Under the pieces are notes generated by a model. That model searched no databases. It was given only the letters and a program-made list of their open reading frames with translations, and had not been told where the DNA came from. Position numbers and translations under genes: made by a program. Of a DNA stretch of 62,021 nt, positions 49,914 to 57,356 are shown piece after piece. The DNA is taken from NCBI RefSeq assembly GCF_949298305.1, contig NZ_CASFWU010000004.1, positions 1 through 62,021 on the forward strand. The letters run 5' to 3'. Origin of the DNA: an uncultured Bacteroides sp. (GTDB lineage: Bacteria > Bacteroidota > Bacteroidia > Bacteroidales > Bacteroidaceae). Each line of letters opens with the position of its first letter. The first letter of the stretch is position 1.

Positions 49914-51137
49914 ATGCTTTTACCGATGATAAAATATGTCTCTTTGCTCTGTTTCTTCTGCCTTTTTGTTTCACAGGAACTGACTGCTTCCGTAGGAGGC
50001 GAACACCCGCTGCCTGCAGACATCCGTCTGTTGTCAGACAGTTTGAAGCGGTTTTATGCCCCCGACCGCCGGGTGGCGCTGTTCGATGTGGACTATGCCT
50101 GTGCAGGCAAGAACGTGATGCTGCGGGGTGAAGTTACTTCGGCCGCAGCCAAAGCGGCCTTACTCGGCGGACTGGAAAAAGCTGGCTATCGGGTGATGGA
50201 CTGCCTGCAATTGCTGCCCGACGAGGCCGCATTGGAAGGGAAAACCTACGGCGTCGTGAATCTCTCCGTCTGCAACATCCATGTAAAGCCTGATTTTGCT
50301 TCCGAGATGACCACGCAGGCGCTGCTGGGCATGCCTGTCCGCATCCTGCAAAGAGACGGCTGGTACCGCATACAGACGCCGGACAACTACATCGCTTGGG
50401 TGCACCACGCAGGAGTCTGCCCCATGACTCGCGAGGAGCAGGCGGACTGGAACCGCGCGGAGAAGATTGTGGTAACTGCCCACTACGGTTTCGTCTATAC
50501 CCGGCCGGACCGCCAGTCGCAAACGGTCTCGGATGTAGTGGCGGGCAACCGACTGAAGTGGACAGGTACGCTTGGCGCTTTTTATCAGGTGGCTTATCCC
50601 GACGGACGAACGGGCTATATTCCCAAAGCAGTATCGATGCCTGAAAAGAAGTGGCGGGCTCGTTTGCAGCAAGGGGCGGACGACATCATCCGCACGGCAT
50701 TCACCCTGATGGGAGTGCCCTATCTTTGGGCCGGCACTTCCTCCAAAGGGGCCGATTGTAGCGGCTTTATACGCACGGTGCTCTACCTGCATGATATCAT
50801 CATCCCGCGCGATGCCTCTCAGCAGGCTTACGTAGGCGAACACATTGACATAGCCCCCGATTTCAGCAACCTGCTTCCGGGAGACCTGGTATTCTTCGGC
50901 CGCAAGGCGACACCGCAACGAAAGGAGAGTGTGGTTCATGTGGGGCTTTATTTGGGCGACGGGCGCTTTATCCACTCACAAGGCGATGTCCACGTCAGCA
51001 GCCTCAATCCGGCCGATCAGGACTACGACGCCTTCAACCACGGGCGCCTGCTTTTTGCTACCCGTTTCCTCCCCTTCATCAATAAGGAAACTGGTCTGAA
51101 CACGACCGACGCCAATCCCTATTATCAGAACAAATAG
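49914..51137 (+). CDS. NlpC/P60 cell-wall endopeptidase with two SH3-like domains
   Basis: A 407-residue exported cysteine peptidase, similar in layout to Bacteroides gamma-D-glutamyl-diamino-acid endopeptidases that recycle wall peptides. Signal peptide (about 1-27). SH3b1 about 95-170 ('NIHVKPDFASEMTTQALLGM') and SH3b2 about 180-245 ('FVYTRPDRQSQTVSDVVAGN') follow. The NlpC/P60 domain (about 255-390) has catalytic C282 in 'GADCSGF', a His in 'VVHVGLYLG' and a further 'FIHSQG'. The start may be 49914 or 49926. It is divergent from rnpB and monocistronic. Confidence 0.93.
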   Translation: MLLPMIKYVSLLCFFCLFVSQELTASVGGEHPLPADIRLLSDSLKRFYAPDRRVALFDVDYACAGKNVMLRGEVTSAAAKAALLGGLEKAGYRVMDCLQLLPDEAALEGKTYGVVNLSVCNIHVKPDFASEMTTQALLGMPVRILQRDGWYRIQTPDNYIAWVHHAGVCPMTREEQADWNRAEKIVVTAHYGFVYTRPDRQSQTVSDVVAGNRLKWTGTLGAFYQVAYPDGRTGYIPKAVSMPEKKWRARLQQGADDIIRTAFTLMGVPYLWAGTSSKGADCSGFIRTVLYLHDIIIPRDASQQAYVGEHIDIAPDFSNLLPGDLVFFGRKATPQRKESVVHVGLYLGDGRFIHSQGDVHVSSLNPADQDYDAFNHGRLLFATRFLPFINKETGLNTTDANPYYQNK

Positions 51138-51328
51138 ACCTTGTGCAATGTCTCCGATGAGTCCGGTGACGAACTGTCGCTCTTGGTCCGTTAACATAGA
51201 TTTCGCCCTCATTTTTTATGTTAAAGCCTTCTGGCCGAGTTAAACTATTCATTCTTCCTTGCGTCATACATACGTTGCAACACTCAATAGGTATAAATAT
51301 ATGACAGTAATTTAAAACGAAAAGAAAG

Positions 51329-51814
51329 ATGAAAAGAATAGCTTTATTATCAGTGTTTGCCCTTTTCGTGGGCGGTATGTCAATGATGGCTCAAGACGCA
51401 CCTCAGCACCCCCGTCGCGGTAATGACGCACCCGACCCTAAAGTGGTAGCAGAACGCATGACGGAACGGATGGCAAAGGAATACTCTCTGAACGATGAAC
51501 AGAAACAACAGCTGCTGGAAGCAAACCAGGCGTTGATGGAGAAAACAGGAAACTTTCGTCACGCGTCCCGGCGCCGTCCGCATAAAGGTGAGGCAAGACC
51601 GGAAAGAAAGGACAGACCCCAACTGACCGACGAACAGCGTGAACAGCGGAAGGCTGAATTTGAAAAGAGGCGTGCAGAAATGGAAACAGCCCGTAAGGAC
51701 TATGAAACCCGCCTGCAAAGTATCATGACAAAAGAACAGTATGAGGCCTACAACCAAAAGCAGAAAGAGCGTAAGGCCAAGATGGAAGAACGGAAAAAAG
51801 ACAGAAGAAAATAA
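51329..51814 (+). CDS. DUF4890-type periplasmic protein, Spy/CpxP-like
   Basis: A 161-residue protein. Signal peptide MKRIALLSVFALFVGGMSMMA, then a highly charged, all-helical chain. 'MAKEYSLNDEQKQQLLEAN' and 'QLTDEQREQRKAEFEKRRAE' are LTxxQ-like motifs that resemble the Spy/CpxP chaperone family. The last 20 residues are very basic (KERKAKMEERKKDRRK). It probably acts as a periplasmic chaperone or stress sensor. It is monocistronic, followed by an elaborate hairpin. Confidence 0.85.
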   Translation: MKRIALLSVFALFVGGMSMMAQDAPQHPRRGNDAPDPKVVAERMTERMAKEYSLNDEQKQQLLEANQALMEKTGNFRHASRRRPHKGEARPERKDRPQLTDEQREQRKAEFEKRRAEMETARKDYETRLQSIMTKEQYEAYNQKQKERKAKMEERKKDRRK

Positions 51815-51828
51815 TACAGTCCGTGCGT

Positions 51829-51908
51829 AAAGAAAGAGGACGTATGGTTATGGGGATATCCCACCTTCCCGCGGGAAGCCGTAACCGTCCGTCCTCTTTC
51901 TTTCTTTT
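51829..51908 (+). terminator. Large branched hairpin downstream of the DUF4890 gene
   Basis: The outer stem is 14 bp (AAAGAAAGAGGACG 51829-51842 with CGTCCTCTTTCTTT 51890-51903). An inner stem GGTTATGG/CCGTAACC follows, then two small palindromes, GGATATCC and CTTCCCGCGGGAAG. CTTTTTC follows. It can fold as a three-way junction. Confidence 0.7.
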
Positions 51909-52123
51909 TCTATGCACATCTGGATTTGGGACGTGGCGAACGGACACTGTTCGCTTCAGGCAGAAATGGAATGCTTTGCATTTATCACAGTACGCCTGTG
52001 ACGCCATCTCATTTCGTCTTTGATATCATCATTGAACGGCAGTGAAAGGGTGTGAATATATCCATTGCTTCCACAAGCTGCCTCACTCCCAATGCCGGAA
52101 TCCCCTTTTTCTTAGGTTTCATT
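51909..52123. other. Gap with no gene seen
   Basis: Short minus-strand frames here overlap the hairpin or the next gene and lack features of real proteins. No structured element beyond the terminator. Confidence 0.5.
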
Positions 52124-52155
52124 TGTATATTTCCAGCCGTTTTCGTTCCTTTGCT
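52124..52155 (+). promoter_or_regulatory. Promoter of the DUF4738 lipoprotein gene
   Basis: TTTG (52124-52127), a 20-base spacer and TTCCTTTG (52148-52155), one base from consensus. Confidence 0.6.
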
Positions 52156-52190
52156 CCTCATTTTGGGTAGAACCAGTTTAAAAAAGAACA

Positions 52191-52745
52191 ATGAACAAGC
52201 ACTTTTTTTTATGGATATGTCTTGCAAGCCTGTTATTGTCGGCTTGCCATTCGTCTCAGAAAGACAGTCAGAATACCTCGGCAACAAGCTTGGAGGACAG
52301 CATTGCCAAAGCTGGCCCACAGCGGATGCAGGTATCTGACATCAAGACTACTATTACCTATCAAGGAAAGGAATACTTGTCCGCCGTCAGAAGACAGCCG
52401 GACGAAAGCCTGCCCATCGTGAAGAACGAACAGGGCGAGAAGTTTGTAGACAACCGCATCTCTCTGCGCCTCACCTGCAACGGGCAGGTCGTTGTGAGCA
52501 AGGTCTTCACCAAAGAGACCTTTGCCTCGCTGGTGGATGCCCAGTTCTTGAAAAACTCCATCCTCGAAGGATTGGTCTTTGACAAAACCGCCCCCGAAGG
52601 AATTCTCTACGCCGCCAGTATCTGCTATCCGCAGACCGATCTCTACATTCCTCTTCGCATTACGGTCACCGCAGACGGACAAGTGTCTCTGGCTAAAGAA
52701 GAACTGATGGAGGAACCTTACGTAACGGAAGAAAAAGAAGAATAA
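52191..52745 (+). CDS. DUF4738-type lipoprotein
   Basis: A 184-residue lipoprotein. Signal with lipobox LLSAC (Cys19). A Ser/Asp-rich linker is followed by a beta-rich body ('RLTCNGQVVVSKVFTKETFA', 'GILYAASICYPQTDLYIPLR'). The tail is acidic (EEPYVTEEKEE). The function is unknown. It lies 40 bases upstream of the response regulator and on the same strand, so it may be co-transcribed with the two-component system as a periplasmic input or accessory. Confidence 0.85.
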   Translation: MNKHFFLWICLASLLLSACHSSQKDSQNTSATSLEDSIAKAGPQRMQVSDIKTTITYQGKEYLSAVRRQPDESLPIVKNEQGEKFVDNRISLRLTCNGQVVVSKVFTKETFASLVDAQFLKNSILEGLVFDKTAPEGILYAASICYPQTDLYIPLRITVTADGQVSLAKEELMEEPYVTEEKEE

Positions 52746-52785
52746 TTCCAGATTCTTTCCAGAAAGCCGACTTACCTTTGATTCC

Positions 52786-53463
52786 ATGAAAATACTGATT
52801 GTAGAAGACGAGCAGGACTTGCGGGAAACCATCCGCACCTCGCTTCAAAAAGAAAAGTTCGTCGTAGAAACTGCTGCCGATTACTTCTCGGCGCTGGACA
52901 AGATTAACGATTACGACTACGACTGTATTCTGCTGGACATTATGCTGCCGGGCGGAAGCGGACTGGATTTGCTGCGCGAACTGAAACGCTTGCGTCGGAG
53001 CGACAGTGTGCTCATCATCTCAGCCAAGGACTCGCTGGACGATAAGGTAGACGGACTGGAACTGGGCGCGGACGACTACCTGACCAAGCCTTTCCACCTG
53101 GCAGAGCTGAATGCGCGCGTAAAGTCTCTGATACGCCGCCGCATGGCGCAGGGAGATACCACTTTGACCGTAGGCAACCTGCAGCTCTGGCCGGACAAGC
53201 GTCAGGCTGCCGTGGAGGGAACATCTCTCCAACTGAACCGCAAGGAATTTGACCTGCTCTACTACTTCGCCGTCAATCCCAACCGTGTCATCAACAAGAT
53301 GAGTCTCGCAGAATCCGTCTGGGGCGATAACATCGACCAGGCAGACTCATTGGACTTTATCTATTCGCAAGTAAAGAATTTGCGGAAGAAACTGAAACAG
53401 GCCGGAGCAACGGTAGAACTGAAAGCGGTCTACGGTTTCGGCTACAAACTCTCTGAAGTATGA
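52786..53463 (+). CDS. OmpR-family response regulator
   Basis: A 225-residue two-domain regulator. Receiver (1-118) with acidic E7/D8, phospho-acceptor D51 (ILLDIMLPGGSG), Ser in 'LIISAKDS' and Lys in 'DYLTKPFHLAE'. A winged-helix DNA-binding domain follows (about 130-225, 'LNRKEFDLLYYFAVNPNRVI', 'GFGYKLSEV'). It overlaps the kinase start by four bases (ATGA). Confidence 0.96.
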   Translation: MKILIVEDEQDLRETIRTSLQKEKFVVETAADYFSALDKINDYDYDCILLDIMLPGGSGLDLLRELKRLRRSDSVLIISAKDSLDDKVDGLELGADDYLTKPFHLAELNARVKSLIRRRMAQGDTTLTVGNLQLWPDKRQAAVEGTSLQLNRKEFDLLYYFAVNPNRVINKMSLAESVWGDNIDQADSLDFIYSQVKNLRKKLKQAGATVELKAVYGFGYKLSEV

Positions 53464-54731
53464 AGCTGCTGCACTATACCTACCGCAAGCTCTCATTGCT
53501 GCTCTTTCTGCTGATGGCGGTGTGGGGAGTGCTGTTTTATTGGACTATCATTGACGAAGTGGTGGACGAAACGGACGATACATTGGAGAACTACAGTAAC
53601 ATCCTGATAAATACGGCACTGCACGATCCTTCCATCCTGGAGACCACAGGCACTCTGATGTCCTTCTATACCTTCCGTCCCATTTCTGAGCAGGAGGGCA
53701 GACACTACCGGGATGTGTTCTATGACTCGGAGGTTTACATTGAAATAGAAGACGAAGATGAACCGGTGCGGGTGATGCGCACCGCCTTCCGTATGCCCGA
53801 CGGGCAATACTACGAGCTGACGTTGATGATTTCCATCCTGGAGCGCGACGACATGGTTGAAGCCATGCTCTGGTATCTGGGTGCCCTGTTCCTGTTGTTC
53901 CTCATATCCACCTCTATCGGCATCCGGTTGATTCTGAGGGGTGTGTTCCGTCCCCTTCACCGCCTGCTTGAATGGCTGCACAGCATCCAACCCGGCAAGG
54001 AAGTGCCGCCACTGGACAATCCGTCGAACATACGTGAGTTCCGCCAGTTGAGTGAGGCGGCTGTAGACATGGGAAATCGCAGTTATAAGGCATACGAGGA
54101 GCAGAAGCAGTTCATCGAGAATGCCTCACACGAACTGCAAACTCCACTGGCCATTGTCCGTGGCAAAGTGGAACTGCTGGCAGAAAGCGAATCTCTGTCC
54201 GAAGCACAAATGAAAGAACTGGATGCCATCTATTCCACCTTGGGCAGAGCCATCAAACTGAACAAATCACTGCTACTGCTCTCCCGCATCGAGAACGGGC
54301 AATATGCTGAAAGCGAAGACGTTTCGGTGGACGAACTGCTGGATACCCTGCTGCCCGACCTGATGGACATCTATGAAAGCAAACAGATTCGTCTGTCCAG
54401 GCAGTATGGCGAACGTCCTTTCATCATCCGCTGCAACCATTCGCTGGCCCAGATACTGTTGTCCAACCTGATAAAGAATGCCTTGCTGCACAACCGGGAA
54501 GGTGGCCTGTTGCAAATCGTCACAACTCCAGTCTCGCTCACTGTCAGCAATACAGGAGAAGCCCCACTGGACCCGGACAAGCTCTTCAGACGTTTCTATC
54601 ACAGCATGGACCGCAAAAAGGATTCTACCGGGTTGGGACTGGCCATTGCACAGACCATTGCCCGTTCGTCCGGTCTGAAACTGACTTACCAATGGGAAGA
54701 AGGGATGCACTGCTTCCGGCTGGGAAGGTAA
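53460..54731 (+). CDS. Sensor histidine kinase
   Basis: A 423-residue membrane kinase. Helix 1 (about 12-31), an extracytoplasmic domain (32-137) rich in Asp and Glu, helix 2 (about 138-160), a HAMP-like linker, HisKA with H224 ('FIENASHELQTPLAIVRG') and HATPase_c. In the last, the N-box is 'LLSNLIKNALLHNREGG' and the G-box 'STGLGLAIAQTIARSSG'. The periplasmic acidic loop could bind cations or cationic peptides. Immediate downstream PepSY-like genes are likely targets or modulators. Confidence 0.95.
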   Translation: MKLLHYTYRKLSLLLFLLMAVWGVLFYWTIIDEVVDETDDTLENYSNILINTALHDPSILETTGTLMSFYTFRPISEQEGRHYRDVFYDSEVYIEIEDEDEPVRVMRTAFRMPDGQYYELTLMISILERDDMVEAMLWYLGALFLLFLISTSIGIRLILRGVFRPLHRLLEWLHSIQPGKEVPPLDNPSNIREFRQLSEAAVDMGNRSYKAYEEQKQFIENASHELQTPLAIVRGKVELLAESESLSEAQMKELDAIYSTLGRAIKLNKSLLLLSRIENGQYAESEDVSVDELLDTLLPDLMDIYESKQIRLSRQYGERPFIIRCNHSLAQILLSNLIKNALLHNREGGLLQIVTTPVSLTVSNTGEAPLDPDKLFRRFYHSMDRKKDSTGLGLAIAQTIARSSGLKLTYQWEEGMHCFRLGR

Positions 54732-54932
54732 AGCTTGGGCTCTCGACTCCTAAAAAGCGGATTCCGTTCCTTTTTCTTGTTAAATATCCCCAAAAAGCCT
54801 GTAAACTTCCTTTATTCCTAAATCTTTCCTGATTCTCTGTCGTTATTTGCGCATAAAAGGGATGAAGGCAAGGGCATCCGACTCCTTGCCGGACTTCCGG
54901 AATCCATTATTAACACTTAACAGATAACGATT

Positions 54933-55370
54933 ATGAAGAAAGTTCTATCTTTGCTCGTGATGGCTCTCGTGGCCGTTCAGTTTGCTTTTGCAGACGATGT
55001 CATTACACAGGATGTCAACCAACTGCCGCTGACAGCCCGCAACTTCATCAACCAGTACTTCACCAAACCTCAGGTAGCCCATATCAAAATTGAAACGGAC
55101 ATTCTGAAGAACAAAAAGTACGAAGTACTGCTGACTAACCGCACCGAGATTGAATTCAACTCCGAGGGAAACTGGACAGAAGTAGATTGCAAGAAGAATG
55201 CCGTACCTGCTGCCTTGATTCCCGTATCTGTCAAGGAATATGTACGCCAGAACTTTCCGCGCGAGAGCATTACCAAGATAGAACGCAAGGGAGGGGTGGA
55301 AGTGGAACTGACCAATGACTATACGCTGAAGTTCAATAAGAAGGGTCAGTTCGTTGGCATGGATGACTGA
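54933..55370 (+). CDS. Secreted PepSY-like protein, small
   Basis: A 145-residue protein with a signal peptide (cleavage near AFA-DD, residue 20). Two PepSY-like (DUF2874) repeats: about 30-85 ('LPLTARNFINQYFTKPQVAH') and about 90-145 ('IPVSVKEYVRQNFPRESITK'). Each ends in a 'VEL/VLLTN..' strand. It lies 201 bases after the kinase stop on the same strand, in the position of a regulon member or feedback protein of the two-component system. Confidence 0.88.
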   Translation: MKKVLSLLVMALVAVQFAFADDVITQDVNQLPLTARNFINQYFTKPQVAHIKIETDILKNKKYEVLLTNRTEIEFNSEGNWTEVDCKKNAVPAALIPVSVKEYVRQNFPRESITKIERKGGVEVELTNDYTLKFNKKGQFVGMDD

Positions 55371-55394
55371 TTCGGAATAGTATAACAGACAACA

Positions 55395-55925
55395 ATGATG
55401 AACCTGCCTAAACCCCGACCGAAGATGAAACATCTGATGTTGGCACTCTGTTCCGCTACCGTTCTTCTGCTTGGCTCTTGCAGCAACGGCAGCGAAGACG
55501 AACCTCAGATTGCCGTTCCTGAGAAAGTGTCGAAAGCGTTGAAAACCAAGTATCCGTCCGCCAGTCAAGTGGTATGGAGGATGTCCGGTACACACTATGC
55601 TGCCAACTGCCGGATGGACGGCAGGGAGATGGAAGTATGGTTCAATGCCGCAGCCGTTTGGAAACTGACCGAAGTCTCCATTACCTGGGAAGGCCTGCCA
55701 GCCCTTGTTTGGACTGGATTCAACGACGGCGCCTATGCCGGATGGACTCATACGGCAGCCTTCTGGTTGCAATATCCAGTCAACCCTCCCCAATACGTGC
55801 TCAGTGTGACAAACGGTGGGGAGGCAGTACAACTTTTCTATTCGGCGGACGGACATTTGCTGCAGACGCGTGCCGTCAGCGGAAAGGAAGGAAGCCAATG
55901 GCCCATCAACGAGATTGCTGACTGA
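55395..55925 (+). CDS. PepSY-like lipoprotein
   Basis: A 176-residue protein, or 166 if it starts at the ATG at 55425, which gives a more typical lipoprotein signal (MKHLMLALCSATVLLLGSC). The body has two PepSY-like halves; 'VPEKVSKALKTKYPSASQVV' aligns with 'VSESLQATFNKLYPSAEDV' of the protein at 1232-1720. 'EMEVWFNAAAVWKLTE' and 'FWLQYPVNPPQYVLSVT' also line up with that paralogue. It starts 24 bases after the previous PepSY gene, so they form one transcript. Confidence 0.85.
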   Translation: MMNLPKPRPKMKHLMLALCSATVLLLGSCSNGSEDEPQIAVPEKVSKALKTKYPSASQVVWRMSGTHYAANCRMDGREMEVWFNAAAVWKLTEVSITWEGLPALVWTGFNDGAYAGWTHTAAFWLQYPVNPPQYVLSVTNGGEAVQLFYSADGHLLQTRAVSGKEGSQWPINEIAD

Positions 55926-55933
55926 TAAGGAAT

Positions 55934-56016
55934 GCCGTTCCCAAGCACTCACACTCCCACTGCGATAAGTCCTTGTTGGGCATTGGGGAAAGTTCTTAAT
56001 GAGGCTTGAGAACGGC
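55934..56016. repeat. Inverted repeat between convergent genes
   Basis: GCCGTTCCCAAGC (55934-55946) and GCTTGAGAACGGC (56004-56016) pair over 13 bp with one mismatch and a 57-base loop. A possible joint terminator or structured end for the PepSY and sdaA transcripts. Confidence 0.5.
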
Positions 56017-56050
56017 AGACTATAACATTCTAAAGGGGCTGTATTCTTTT

Positions 56051-57262
56051 TTACATGGGTTTGTAGTCTTTGGCCAGTCCTCCTTCACTGGTTTCCTTGT
56101 AGAGTGAAGGCAGGTCGTTGCCTGTCTGTTTCATTACGTCGACTACCTTGTCGAACGACACGCGATGCATACCGTCGGTGAACGATGAATACAGATTGGC
56201 GTCCAGCGCACGGGCGGCGGCGTAGGCATTGCGTTCGATACAGGGAATCTGAACCAGCCCGCATACGGGGTCACACGTCATGCCAAGGTGGTGTTCCAGT
56301 CCCATCTCGGCCGCATACTCTATTTGAGCCGGGCTTCCACCGAACAGTTGGTTGGCGGCTGCCGATGCCATCGAGCAGGCGGTTCCTACTTCGGCCTGGC
56401 ATCCGGCTTCGGCACCGGAGATGGAGGCGTTCTGTTTGACGATGTTGCCGATGAGGCCGGCTGTGGCCAGTGCGCGCAGGATGCGTATGTCACTGAACTC
56501 GCGGCTCTTCTGCAAGTGATAGAGCACGGCTGGCACCACGCCGCACGAGCCGCAGGTGGGAGCCGTAACAATGGTTCCTCCGGCAGCGTTCTCCTCGCTC
56601 ACGGCAAGGGCGTAGGCAAACACCAGTCCGCGTGACTGAAGTGATGCCTTATATCCGCTGGCGCGTATGTAGTAGGTCGAGGCTTTGCGGCGCAGATTTA
56701 ACGGGCCGGGTAGGACACCTTCGTTGTCCAATCCACGGCGGATGGCGTCTTTCATTGTTGTCCATACTTCGGCCAGATAGTCCCAGATGTCACTTTCCTC
56801 ACATTCCTTTACGTATTCCCAATAGCTTTTTCCGGTGCGTTCGCACCAGTGCAGTATTTCGGTCAGGTGATTCATCTCATAGACGTCGGGTGTATTGACC
56901 GATGTGTTGCCATCCTTTTCTTCAGCCAGTGCGCCTCCGCCTACGCTGAATACTGTCCATGAATCGGTTTCTTTGCCTTCTGCGTCAAGTGATATGAACT
57001 TCATTCCATTGGGGTGGAAGGGCAGGAAGATTTTCGGCTCCCAGATGATTTCTACCGGTGCGGCCGGCTGTAGAGTTTCTGTGATGGCCACGTTGGTCAT
57101 GTGTCCTTTTCCTGTGGCAGCCAAACTGCCGTAGAGGGTTACTTTGAACGAGGCGGCTTCAGGATGCCGTTGCAGGAAAATTTCGGCGGCTTTGCGCGGG
57201 CCCATTGTGTGGCTGCTGGACGGGCCTGTGCCGATGCGATAGAGTTCTTTGATTGATTTCAT
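56051..57262 (-). CDS. sdaA: L-serine ammonia-lyase (iron-sulfur type)
   Basis: A 403-residue single-chain serine dehydratase that turns L-serine into pyruvate and ammonium with a [4Fe-4S] cluster. Cluster-type cysteines are in 'TAPTCGSCGVVPAV' and 'GMTCDPVCGLVQIPCIERN'. The N-terminal beta domain opens with 'YRIGTGPSSSHTMGPRKAA', the family signature. The length is a little short of the E. coli enzyme (454). Monocistronic. Confidence 0.95.
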   Translation of the reverse strand: MKSIKELYRIGTGPSSSHTMGPRKAAEIFLQRHPEAASFKVTLYGSLAATGKGHMTNVAITETLQPAAPVEIIWEPKIFLPFHPNGMKFISLDAEGKETDSWTVFSVGGGALAEEKDGNTSVNTPDVYEMNHLTEILHWCERTGKSYWEYVKECEESDIWDYLAEVWTTMKDAIRRGLDNEGVLPGPLNLRRKASTYYIRASGYKASLQSRGLVFAYALAVSEENAAGGTIVTAPTCGSCGVVPAVLYHLQKSREFSDIRILRALATAGLIGNIVKQNASISGAEAGCQAEVGTACSMASAAANQLFGGSPAQIEYAAEMGLEHHLGMTCDPVCGLVQIPCIERNAYAAARALDANLYSSFTDGMHRVSFDKVVDVMKQTGNDLPSLYKETSEGGLAKDYKPM

Positions 57263-57356
57263 AAGTAGATGTCAGGGCTACGTATATTCTTTGTAATCAG
57301 TTCTTTTGTTTATTTGAGTCTGTAGGCTATAATCTTACGTATTTATATTGTAGCTG

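Noticed and set aside
50976..51212. Minus-strand 78-codon frame with a convincing first 35 residues (MLTDQERQFVTGLIGDIAQG, then a hydrophobic helix)
   Set aside because: Its second half is antisense to the NlpC/P60 gene and no promoter is seen. It could be a remnant of a small membrane gene, but evidence is too thin.
51723..52320. Minus-strand frames at 51723-52007 and 52009-52320
   Set aside because: One reads through the branched terminator; the other is antisense to the DUF4738 gene start and its promoter.
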